The notes under the pieces are model-generated. The model ran no database searches and was not told the origin of the DNA. It worked only from the letters and a program-made list of their open reading frames with translations. Shown piece by piece: positions 1-10,745 of a stretch of DNA of 64,000 nt; the stretch's first letter is position 1; each line of letters opens with the position of its first letter. Source of the DNA: Cryptomeria japonica (taxonomy: Eukaryota > Streptophyta > Pinopsida > Cupressales > Cupressaceae). The DNA is taken from NCBI RefSeq assembly GCF_030272615.1, contig NC_081405.1, forward strand, positions 151,694,113-151,758,112, read 5' to 3'. The position numbers were made by a program, and so were the translations under genes.

Positions 1-3000
1 GTATGCCCCAGCTTGTGAAACCGGACAATGTGTTGTGTAAGGACAGTCAGATGGGTAAGATGACTTCTATATCTTTAAGAGTAAATTTTTTTCTTCAGAG
101 CATATCCTTGATTTAGTTCACATTGATCTATGTGGTCCTATGAGGACTAGAAGCTATTATGGTGATAAGTACTTTATGATCTTTACTGGTGATTTTAAAA
201 GATGATGTGGGTAACTTTTTTGAGAGAAAAGTCTGAGGCTTTCAATAAATTCAAAGCATTTAAAGCTTTAGTTAAAAAGGAAACCAGGAGAAGTTTGAAA
301 TATTTGAGATCTGACTGGGGAGGTGAGTTCACTTCTGATGAGTTTGTGAAGTTTTGTGATGAACAAGGAATTAAGAGACAAATGTCAGCACCTAGAACTC
401 CACAACAAAATGGAATTGCTGAGAGAAGAAATATGACAATTGTGGAAGCTGCTAGAACCATGTTGATACAAGGTGAAGTACCTAAGATGTTTTGGAGAGA
501 TGCAATTAGTGTTGTTGTTTATACTTTGAACCAGATACTTGTTAAGAAAGGTAATGACAAAACACTTTATGAACTTTGGCATGGTAGGATTCCTAATGTC
601 AGCTACTTTAAAGTTTTTAGAACTAGATGTTTTATTAAGAGAGACGATGTTACTAGAAAATTTGATGCTATGTGTGATGAAGGGATATTTCTTGGATACT
701 CTACCAAGAGTAAAGCATTTTAATGTTATAATAAGAGAACTAAGAAGATAATTGAAAGTGTAAATGTTAAGGTTGATGAATTCTCTGACAAACCTTATGA
801 GACCAGCAGATTTGAGCCTGAAAATGATGAATAAAAACTTGTGTTTATAGAACCAGAAGTGTAGAGGAATGATGAATAGAACGATGCAGAAATAGATGCT
901 CAATCGGTAAATGAAGAAAGCAATGAAGAAGATGATGAACATGAAGCAAAAGGCACAACACCAGAACTGGTAATACTAAGGTATGTTAGATTAAATCATT
1001 CAGAAAACCAAATTATAGGAGATAAGAATGTTGGTGTACAAACTAGGAGGAAAATCAGGGAAAATTCATGTCTAATTTCTACTATTGAGCCTAAAATAGT
1101 AAGAGAATCATTAAAGGATGATGATTGGATTAATGCTATGAATGATGAATTAGATCAGATAGAGAAAAACAAGTGATGTAGAGCCCTACCCACACACCTA
1201 AGGACAAGCCCAAACAAGATTATACTTTTGACCCCTCAAATGATCATAAGGGTCCTGCAAGGATGGACTCCACACCTTGAATGAGACTACACACAAGTTC
1301 ACTAGGCTTAGGCCTACTCAAGATGAGTAAGCTCCTCAATACCTACCCTACACCATCCTTTGACACCCTGCTCCCAAGGACTTAGGATTTGGATCATTTA
1401 TGGCCATTGGAAATTGGTTAAAGCATTGGTTTTGGGATTAGACTCCAGTTCCTTATACCTCATTTAGAAACCTACCCCCTAGGCTTGTAGCCCTATCTGG
1501 TGATAAAATGGATCTTAACTCAAAAATGTTCCACACACCCATTCAAAAAAATTACCATTTCAAATACCCTTTTGTAAGTTGTACTGATCCCCAAAATGGT
1601 TTGACTAGGTCTGTAATTACAAGGTCTAATCCCTTTAGAGGCCAAGAGACCTAATAGGGGCAATTAGGCCTATTTTCCAAAGCAACTACCAACCAATGAA
1701 CACAAACTGGAAAACCAAATCTATGTTCATGTGGGAGATGGTTAGTAACCTTTAATTCCAAGATTACATGCCTAGAATCCACCGCTATGACATTTTATGA
1801 TGGCTGTCCTAAATCTTGTCCTAGGTAGTCACATAGAGATGCCTACCTAATTTTGCTCCTTTCTCCACACAACCAAGTTTCCCCTGCAACAAACCATGAA
1901 AACTATAAATTATAGAGGCTTATCTTGCATCCCTCCAAAGGAAGAGTCTTCTAATGAACTAGAATGCAAGATAAGGCCATGTTTGTCTAAAACCCTCTCC
2001 AAACCCTCAAATTTTGGGTTGCAGTCAGAAGAATGGAGGGTTCTCTCTACTCTTAAATAATTAGGACTTCAAGCCACCACCAAAAAAAATATATTTCACC
2101 CCTCTATCTACTCCATGGATGGTGGGATTCAAATCAATTCATACAGGCACATGCAAAAACTATAGTATTTTATGTTTTATTGCTTCACAAACTCTAATTC
2201 CAAGAGCAAAAACCTTGGGAATAATGTCCACAAGGCTTATAAAAATATCCAATGGTTTCCTTTGGACTAGGTTGGAGCCATTGAAAGGCTTCCCCCAACC
2301 GAATTTCAAAAAGTTGCACTTTTGCACTCAAAAGTTGCATTTTACAAAAGTTGCAATTTTGTAATTTTGCAAAAAATGTTGTCATACTTTCTTAAGGTTG
2401 GAATCCAAATACATGGATCAACCAAACACTCATAAAACATGTATAAAACCTAACAACACAAAACTAAACCATCTACTACCCCTATTGACCACATTGTCCC
2501 AATTGGCTTATCAAATTGCCTAATTGGTGACATGGGCTTACATGGTGGGGTTTATTGCATACATGAAATGAAAGAAACACTAAAACACTCTAATGATCCT
2601 AGTCTTCATCCTTAGGGTTATTATTTGAGTGTTGATGAGGTGCCCCTACACCAACAAGACCTAGAGACTTGTTCCCAGACCAGAAGACAAGAATGTTATA
2701 GGTACAAAATGGGTTTTTAGAAACAAGTTAAATGAAGATGGAAAGGTTGTAAGGAATAAAGAAAGACTTGTATGCAAAGGCTATGCACAAGAAGAAGGAG
2801 AAGATTATGGTGAAACATTTGCACCGGTGGCAAGATTGGAATGTGTAAGAATGCTACTTTCCTTTGCTACTTTTAAAGGTTTTAAGGTATATCAGATGGA
2901 TGTTAAATCAACATTTTTGAATGGTATCCTAGAAGAAGAAGTTTATATAGAACAACCGGATGGTTTTGCTTTTTCTGAGGATAAAGACATGGTTTGAAAG

Positions 3001-4066
3001 TTACACAAGGCACTATATGGTTTGAAAGATTGCATACACATTTGATCAAGATAGGATTCCAACATACCAATGAGGAGAGTAACATATATTTGAAGATTGA
3101 TGGAGACAGAATATTTTTGTGTTGATGATATAATTTTTGGTGGTGATGATGATTTATGTATGGCTTTTGCTGAGGAGATGAAGAAAGAATTTGAAATGTC
3201 TCTTATTGGTGAGATTAAATTTTTCATTGGGTTGCAATTCCAGCAACTGGATGGTGGAATATTTATCTGTCAGAGTAAATATGTAAAAGAAGTATTGAAA
3301 ACTTTGCATGGAAGACTATAAACCGATTGGTACTCCAATGGTGACAGGTTGTAAATTGTCAAAATAGGATGATTCACCTTTTGTATATAAAAAGGAATAC
3401 AAGTCCATGATTGGTAAGTTGCATTATGTTATTCACAGTAGAACATATATTGCACATGTTGTTCATTTGCTTGCTAGATTTCAAAAGAATCTCAAGGAGA
3501 CTCACTTGGTAGTAGTGAAAAGGATATTTAGGTATCTGAAAGGCACAGTGGATTATAGCTTATGGTATCCTTATAAAAGTGATTTTTCTTTGATAGTGTT
3601 TACTGATGCAGATTGGGCAGGCAATGTTGATGATCGGAAAGCACTACCGGTGGAGCTTTTCTTCTTGGAGGTAAATTGGTTGCTTGGACAAGTAAAAAGA
3701 AGACATGTGTATCATAGTCAATAGCAGAGGTATAATATGTTGTAACATCTATGAATTGTACACAGACAATTTGGATGAGACATGTGTTGGAAGGTTTTAA
3801 GCAAGATGTCTCTGAACCGGTGATTATTTATTGTGATAATACTAGTGCTATTAATATTTCAAAATCTATTGTGTTACATGCAAGGAAAAAGCATATAGAA
3901 CTGAAATATCACTTTCTAAGGGAAAGAGTACAGGAGAAGCAAGTCGAAATGGAATATGTGACAAGCAAAGAGCAGTTAGTAGACATTTTCACTAAACCTT
4001 TGTCAAAGACAACCTTTGAGTATCTTAGAGGTAAATTAGGGGTCAGACCCCTACATAAGATTAACT
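1..4066 (+). pseudogene. pol: Element A pol remnant: integrase, reverse transcriptase, RNase H
   Basis: Integrase occupies about 1-720. LVHIDLCGP is near 112-140, LRSDWGGEF near 306-330, and RTPQQNGIAERRN follows near 393-430, so the catalytic D, D and E residues are all visible. A linker with YVRLNHSENQIIGDKN lies near 983-1030. RT begins near 1130 (DELDQIEKNK), is interrupted at 1174-2653, and resumes at 2659. [10 protein letters not shown] lies near 2898-2927, ALYGLK near 3011, and [11 protein letters not shown] near 3121-3152. A short deletion after ALYGLK removes the usual QAPRAWY stretch. RNase H runs from about 3594 (FTDADWAG) to the stop after 4063, with frame changes near 3640-3740. 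The W of the RT motif following EKNK is a stop codon. No product is expected. Confidence 0.85.
1174..2653 (-). mobile_element. Solo LTR, family S, copy 1
   Basis: This 1480-bp insert splits element A's reverse transcriptase exactly between EKNK and the next codon. It begins TGATGTAG and ends CTACACCA, and is flanked by the perfect 5-bp duplication acaag (1169-1173 and 2654-2658). It has no PBS, coding sequence or polypurine tract inside. TG...CA ends with a 5-bp TSD and no internal region are the signature of an LTR left by recombination between two LTRs. Its reverse complement begins TGGTGTAGGGGCACCT, matching the start of the solo LTR at 49615, so the two copies lie in opposite orientations. 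Strand is given relative to that copy; the true sense direction is not known. Confidence 0.87.
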
Positions 4067-4429
4067 AAGATGTAGGAGATGCATCAATCCAATGGACCTA
4101 AAGAATATTTTTCATCGTGGATTGATGAAATGTTGGCTACTCCACAGGGGGAGCAGCTTAGATGAGATTTGCAGAGATATTGGAGACAACGGCAGTAGGA
4201 ATGAAGATCAGTGATGCATTTGCACCTTTGGCATTGTTGTCAAAGGGGGGTAATTATTGTAATAGAAAGGGGGAGAACTAATATGATTTAGAGGGGAAGA
4301 ATTAGAGCAAGTGAAGAAGTGTAATGAGCAGATGTAGTGCATGAGAAATAGAGCGAGTGAAGGCAACAGAGAATTTCATAGTTGATAGTTGAATATGTTG
4401 GTGTTGCCATCAATGCCAGAGGGAGAGAA
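4067..4429 (+). other. Element A 3' untranslated region and polypurine tract
   Basis: This is non-coding sequence between the RNase H stop and the 3' LTR. It contains several purine runs (4245-4251, 4267-4277) and ends with the polypurine tract tgccagagggagagaa at about 4414-4429, which primes plus-strand DNA synthesis. The repeated purine tracts match the other copia elements in this window. Confidence 0.7.
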
Positions 4430-5942
4430 TGTTGGCATGATTGGCATAACTGATGTTGATGGAGAATGTTGATGAATCGGTAAAGGACTGATGGTAATGA
4501 TATAGTGATGAAGAGATTGAGATTATTGGCTTAATGACTTTAATCAGTTATTTGTGTTATCATTAATGTCAAACTATGTGGCAACTATGTTTTTCATATT
4601 TATTTTGTCATCTAAGACTTTTTGGTCTATCGGAAATGTCTTACCGGTAATGATGACAGTGAACTGGGAATTAGGACCTTAACTGGTAAACGTGAAAATG
4701 TTTTGATTGGTTGTAGAGATTGGTGATGAGTCAAGTGTTGTGGTTTGGAACATGTATTTGTATCATTGTAATGTATCTTTGACCGAAACCGCATCATGTT
4801 TTGATTATCGAAAGTCATGTTTATGATTTATATTGTATTTTATGTAGGGTTTAAGAAGGGTTTTAGAACCGGTAACAAATTCTTTCTCCACTGATTTTTT
4901 ATGGTTTGGTGGTGTTTATATCATGTTAAAATGTTCATGGTGATGTGGCACAACCTATATGAAAAGATAAGTTGTTGTTTTGGCATGATTAAGGATGCAA
5001 TTTCTTGGGAAACAACGAAGAGCGTAGAAGAGTGTTTTATGGGTTTGACTACCTATCATATCAAGTTGCGGTGATGAGTTACGATCATTCAATGACTGAT
5101 ATTGTCTTATAAATTGTTGAAATGATTTGAATGATGATCTATGATGATCTGTATTGTAAATTTATTTGAATTTTGATGTATCTAAGGTTTTTTAACCAAG
5201 TAAGATGTAAAGGTTTTTTAGGTCAATATAGTTGATGTTTGTTGTGTCGATGATTTGAGAAAAGAGTGTGAAGACGAACCAGTGTGGTGTATCTACTAGT
5301 GTAGCAGATTGGAGATGAATTGGATCTGAACAAGCAAGCAATTAGTGATATTCCCAAATCTTTCATCTATTGTTCCTTGACTATTGCAACAAACAAAATC
5401 CCTTAACCGGGTAGGTCCTAACAGGCCCTAAATTTTAAATCCCTTAACCGGGTAGCTCAACATCTGAGTCTTAAATCTTCTTGCGAGGTTGCTTCTAACA
5501 GGGCTCATCATAGCAAATCCCTTAAGTGGGCAACTCCTAACAGGGTCTGCTCCTAACAGGGCATCATTGTAAGCTCTTAACCAGGCTAGGCTCTTAACAG
5601 GGCACATTCTGAAAGAGTGCAAATTATTGTGGGTACCAATTCCCATCGTAGTTTTTCCCTCTTTGGGTTTCCACGTGAAAATCTTGGTGTTCATATGGTG
5701 AATGTTTATGATGTGTTGATTTGATTTACTTTCAGTTTATGCATGTTGATGAACACTTAATGAGCAGTTCTGATAAATCAGTTTAACAGTTGGATATCAG
5801 TGGTTATTAGTACTAGTAAACAGTTTATTACTGGTTTTTGATTGATTTGGTGAAGTTTTATTAGTTTAAGTTTAAGTTATGAATTATTGTTAATACTGAT
5901 TCGCCCCTCTCTCAGTATTAACCGGATCCTCTCAGATTAACA
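4430..5942 (+). repeat. Element A 3' LTR
   Basis: The LTR begins TGTTGGCATGATTGG directly after the polypurine tract and ends CAGATTAACA at 5942, giving about 1513 bp. Two landmarks are shared with the other LTRs here: a cccatcgtagtttttccc block near 5641-5660, and a terminal hairpin with a perfect 10-bp stem (5889-5898 with 5913-5922) around a pyrimidine-rich loop. A cluster of imperfect repeats of the type aaatcccttaaccgggta and cctaacagggc fills 5398-5605. No partner LTR is in the window, so age cannot be estimated. Confidence 0.8.
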
Positions 5943-6028
5943 TATATATACATTATATATACATGTATATATGTATATATAACATATACATATACATATA
6001 CATACATATGTATATGGATATGTACATG

Positions 6029-6064
<36 letters not shown>

Positions 6065-6081
6065 TATATGCATGCATATAC

Positions 6082-6116
<35 letters not shown>

Positions 6117-6212
6117 CATGTACATATACATATACATGTACATATACATACATATGTATATGTACATGTACATGTATATGTATATATGTATATATATGCA
6201 TATATGTATATG

Positions 6213-6243
<31 letters not shown>

Positions 6244-6307
6244 ATATATACATATATACATATACATGTACATGTACATATACATATACACATATATGTA
6301 TATGTAT

Positions 6308-6343
<36 letters not shown>

Positions 6344-6868
6344 CTGTGTATATATATGTACATATACATAAATATGTATATGTATACGTACATGTATATA
6401 TATGTATGTATATATATATGCATGTATATACATATAGATATATGCATGTACATATACATATATGTATATGTATGTATGTATGTATATGTATATGTACATA
6501 TACATAGACATGTATATACATGTATATACACATATATGTATACATATGAATATAATATATACATGTATACATATATATGTATATATGTGTGTGTATATGT
6601 ATATATACGTATATATGTGTGTGTATGTATATATGTATATATGTATGTATATACACATATACATACATATACACATATATACATACACACAGACATATAT
6701 ATATACATATATATACATGTATATAAATGTATTTACAAGTATATATGTATGTACATGTATATGTGTATGTGTGTGTGTGTGTATTTATACATGTAGATAC
6801 ATATACATGTATATATGTGTGTGTGTGTGTATGTGTGTACACGTACACACACACACATATACGTGTAT

Positions 6869-6903
<35 letters not shown>

Positions 6904-6904
6904 G

Positions 6905-6954
<50 letters not shown>

Positions 6955-6969
6955 ATGTATGTATGTATG

Positions 6970-7034
<65 letters not shown>

Positions 7035-7057
7035 GTACATGTACATATATATACATG

Positions 7058-7102
<45 letters not shown>

Positions 7103-7166
7103 ATGCATATATAAATATGTATATGTATATACATGTATATATACATATACATGTCTGTGTGTGTAC

Positions 7167-7206
<40 letters not shown>

Positions 7207-7235
7207 ACACACACACACACACATATATATATATG
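5943..7235. repeat. Compound microsatellite (TA / CATA / TG)n, about 1.3 kb
   Basis: The stretch is almost pure alternating pyrimidine-purine sequence: mixed TATG/CATA tracts, (TG)n at 6906-6948, (TA)n at 6974-7024, and (TG)n at 7172-7205 running straight into (CA)n to 7222. Long open frames in all six phases here (Tyr/Ile/His/Cys/Met only) are artefacts of the repeat. It starts exactly at the end of element A's LTR. Confidence 0.97.
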
Positions 7236-7359
7236 ATGTTTATGTTTCAAAATCTATATCATGTAATCTAAAAGTCCTAGTTCACATTATCTTCAAGTTA
7301 TTAATGGTTTAGTTTCTATAGATGACAAAAAGTGAAAATTTGGTTTATAATATTGATTC

Positions 7360-8010
7360 AATGTCCCACTTTGACCAGAAAGTGGGACACACCACTATGG
7401 GATCCATGACACATAACAATTTCTAAGCCATCTTTCATCTTATAACTATTGTCCATATACAAAAACTCATCAACATACAAACTGACAATAAGGATATCAT
7501 TATGTTCTCTCTTGTAGCAATGAGTAGGCTAACGCTTTCTTTTGTTGAAGACATTTTTCTAAAACTATCTATTAATCCTCACATTCCATACTCTTGGTTC
7601 TTTCTTAAGGCCATACAAAGCCATATTGAACTTGTAGAATTAGTGTTCTATGCATTTCACTTCAAAACTTTGTACTTGTTGGACATAAACTTCCTCTTCT
7701 AAGTGCCCATTCAAGAAAGCATTTTTCACATCCATGTGATGTGCTCCATTCATTTTAATATGCTAGTGAAACCATCATTCTAATGGTCTCTTATCTTTTT
7801 AGCAATGAAAAAATCTCTTCATAATCTATTAGATTCCTTTGTCTGAAGCTTTTTGCAATTAACTAAATACCTTGTGTCTTTCAACACGACAATCATCATT
7901 GTTCTTAGTCTTGGAGACCCACTTAGTACCAATATCTTTAGTATCATTTGGGAGATATATAACATTCCAAGTATCATTCATTTGAATTGTATCTATATCT
8001 CCTTACATTT
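7360..8010 (-). pseudogene. Minus-strand copia reverse transcriptase relic
   Basis: Read on the minus strand, this gives pieces of a copia RT in order. NDTWNVIYLPNDTKDIGTKW lies near 7985-7925, MDVKNAFLNGHLEEEVYVQQ near 7735-7675, ALYGLKKEPRVW near 7620-7585, and a catalytic box LYVDE near 7480-7455 in place of YVDD. Stops and frame changes lie between the pieces. No LTR, PBS or integrase can be assigned to it. The family differs from elements A, C, F and H, which have FVDDIIFGG. It is an old fragment without function. Confidence 0.75.
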
Positions 8011-8628
8011 ATTGCACTCTGTTGCCCCCATATTGGGCATACCTAAAATTTGAACTTCAAATCGGTCTCGTTATCGAGAAAAGGTCCAATGGGTGTTTAT
8101 GCATAAGAAATGAGTGCGTTGTCCAAGGTCATTACTAGTCAAAATATGAAAAATGGAAGAACTTTGAAAATTACCACAAATTGAGGGAAATCAGTTGACA
8201 GTCAAGATCTAAGCATCATTTTATATCACATGGCCAACTTTCACTTGAACCCAGTTCACACTTTGTCATATTTTAAACTTTCAATTTTTGGTGTCTGTTG
8301 CCCCAAAATGATTAAAATATCTCATCCTAGGATTTGTCATGAGGTGTAAATAATTGTGTGGACCTATTTCCCTACCATTGATGCATGTTTCAAATTTTAG
8401 GACCTGAGTCCCTACCATTTGAAAGCTATGTCATTTTTCTCCAGCCAAAGCAAAAAAATGTAAAATATTTAAATTATTTCTCAAATAATAATTTAATATT
8501 TTAAATTATTTTAATATGTCTAGTCATTTGCGATAAAAAGTGGTCTAAAAAAATTAGTTTCTTTCCTCCTTGATTCTCCTCCATGATCAATGGTTTCCGA
8601 AGTCAAAATCATAGTCTTTGAAGAAGAA
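8011..8628. other. Unassigned sequence
   Basis: AT-rich sequence with no coding signal, LTR end or repeat that I recognise. Confidence 0.4.
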
Positions 8629-8850
8629 GGTTAGAAATGCTCACTTTTTTAGCATTCTTAACCTCAGTTCTTAACCTTTTGCCAAAAAGGTTAGAAATGC
8701 TCAGTTTTTTAGCATTCTTACCCATATTTCTAACCTCTCACAAAACAAAACAAAAATGTTAGGAATGCTCCAAAACTAAGCATTTCTTAACCTTGTGGGC
8801 CCGCTTTGTCAAAAAGGTTAGAAATGCTCCGTTTTGGAGCATTCTTAACT
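8629..8850. repeat. Tandem array of four imperfect hairpins, period about 60 bp
   Basis: Four units begin near 8629, 8689, 8757 and 8816. Each reads ggttagaaatgctc, then a short spacer, then a form of agcattcttaacc, so each unit is an inverted repeat of about 35 bp. Further half copies (ttcttaacc, tttctaacc) lie between units. The arms diverge but keep the complementarity of the core gaatgctc and agcatt. No function is known to me. Confidence 0.8.
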
Positions 8851-8869
8851 TCCTCCATAAGAGTTATTA

Positions 8870-10745
8870 AAAAATGCTTCAAATAGCAGTATGGACATTC
8901 ATCAAGGTAGCACTGGAAAACATAATTGTAGATGATGAAAGCATAGACATGTCATGAGTTGTGGATATGAATGCAAAAATGTGGAGTCATGGACATCGTA
9001 ATCGAATTGCTCAACAAAAGATGTATCTCATGTAATGCAATCAGCAGGTGTAAGGCCGAATTCTATAAATTGTGCAAGAATCCTTTTAGCCTGTACAAAA
9101 TGGAAGCATCGACATTTCCTAGGAATGGTTTGACATAACATACATGATGAGTATTTGACATAATGCATGTTGCAATTGGTGGATGTAAAGCCAAATTCCG
9201 CACTATAAATTGCTTTGTAAAAGTTGATATGCACACATTGCACCGAGGACATGGCAGGCGGAATATCCAAGTAGATACACATGCATGTGAACTGCTCGTA
9301 AAAATGCAGAATATGAAATTATAGACAATGCCCATGAAGTGTTTGACAAAATACGGTGTTGCAGAACACAGAAGCATAGACAAGGCACGCTAATCTATCT
9401 GACAAAATGCTTCAAAGAAATGTAGGTGTATGGCCAAATTTCACCACCTTTACAAGCATACTTCATATAAGGGATGGTTACAGTAATCGATTCATCTCAC
9501 TTGGTTGGAAGTTTCTTAGTTCTGGAAAGTGAAGGAAGCCAAACAAATGCACCCCAGTGGAAGGAGTAGACCCGTTTAGTTACCTGGACCGTGGACCAGC
9601 CTGCCCCCAAGTTCTATATACCGAGTTTCCCAGGAAAGTAATCCAGATCATGTTAGAAGGGGAGCTTCAAATCAAGGTGGTGACATTCATCAAAGCATTA
9701 AGAATAGAGGAATTACGTTAGATGTTGTAGTTGCAGCTACTTTGGTAAACATGCATGCATCGTGGAGCATAAACAAAGCAAGTGAAATGCTTGGAAAAAT
9801 GCCTTAAAGAAATGTGGTCTCATTCAATGCAATGATCGCAGGATAGGAACAAAACCAGTCATGAATTTTATCAGAGCATGAAAGATAGAGAGATTTCACC
9901 AGATATTGTCATTGCAACTACTCTGGAAAACGTGGTATCAATGAGCTTTGACACGGCATGTGAATTGTTTGATTGATTTCCTTAAAAAAAATGTGTGGTC
10001 TATTTTAATATAATAACTGCAGGCTATGCCCAAAACTAATTGTGCAATTATCAAACCATTGACTATCCATTCATGATATTCATCAAGCCACAGGGGATAG
10101 AGGAAGGAAGTTGCAATTGCTCTGGTATATATGACTGCAAAACCATGGAGCATAATCACTAAAGCAAAATGTCTGATAAAATGCATCAAATAAGGTATAA
10201 AGCTGCATATTGCAGTCTTTTTGCTCACAAGCCCATGTGGAAGTTGTTAAAGTAAAAGGGATGCGGGAGATTTGTCAACCATGTAGCTGTTTTGGTAGAC
10301 TTACATGCATCATGGAGGCCTAGTCATGTCGTGAAGTGTTTGATAGGAAGATGTGTTTTTGAACTGTAGTATGTAGAAACCGTGAACTGTTGAGAAAGGC
10401 ACAATAACTGTTATAAAGAATGCCTCAGATAAATGTCATTTCACGACATGCCATGCTTGATAGAATGCAAATAGTGGAAGGACAAATATGTAATCAACAT
10501 CCCATAACATGCCTCAAAGAAACGTTCTCTTATAGAATGCAAAGATTGCACAATATGCACAAACTAGATTTAATGGCATCGCTGCCATTGTCACTGCACA
10601 TGCGTAATGTGGAAGTTCTGATAAGGTTTCAGAAAAATTGACAAAAATGTCTCAAAGAAGTGTCCTCTCAAAGATTGAAATGAAAAGATTGAAGAATGTG
10701 CACAGAATGGATCGCACAAGGAAACTCTCAAAATTTATTGGTGAA
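8870..10745 (+). pseudogene. Decayed pentatricopeptide-repeat (PPR) gene
   Basis: Scattered PPR signatures appear in the forward frames. RGITLDVVVAATLVNMHASW lies near 9706-9762, INKASEMLGKMP then RNVVSFNAMIAG near 9770-9842, and a second repeat with ATTLENV...FDTACELFD near 9917-9972. IITAGYAQN follows near 10012-10036, then VAVLVDLHASW near 10281-10313 and AQNGSHKETLKI near 10697-10732. These match the usual plant PPR pattern (LVDMYAKCG, A..VFD.MP, RNVVSWNAMIAGYAQNG). Stops and indels interrupt every repeat and neither a start nor an end can be set. Intact family members bind organellar RNA; this copy cannot make a protein. It is the only trace of a host-type gene family I recognise here. 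Confidence 0.72.

Larger units (their letters stand above)
1..5942 (+). mobile_element. Element A: decayed Ty1/copia retrotransposon, 3' part
   Basis: The window opens inside the integrase of a copia-type LTR retrotransposon and runs through reverse transcriptase and RNase H to a polypurine tract and a 3' LTR that ends at 5942. The 5' LTR and gag lie outside the window. The order integrase, reverse transcriptase, RNase H is the Ty1/copia order, and the RT motif and polypurine tract resemble the Sirevirus group. The copy is dead: the frame is split by stops and small deletions, and a solo LTR of another family sits in the reverse transcriptase at 1174-2653. The right-hand TSD cannot be checked because the LTR is followed directly by a microsatellite. 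Confidence 0.88.

Noticed and set aside
5918-7271. Many long open frames on both strands (up to 437 codons) made of Tyr, Ile, His, Cys, Met and Val
   Set aside because: They translate the TA/TG/CATA microsatellite; all six frames are open because the repeat contains no stop in those phases. Not genes.
8629-8850. CRISPR-like array
   Set aside because: The units are themselves palindromes with degenerate copies and no unique spacers of constant length, and this is plant nuclear DNA.
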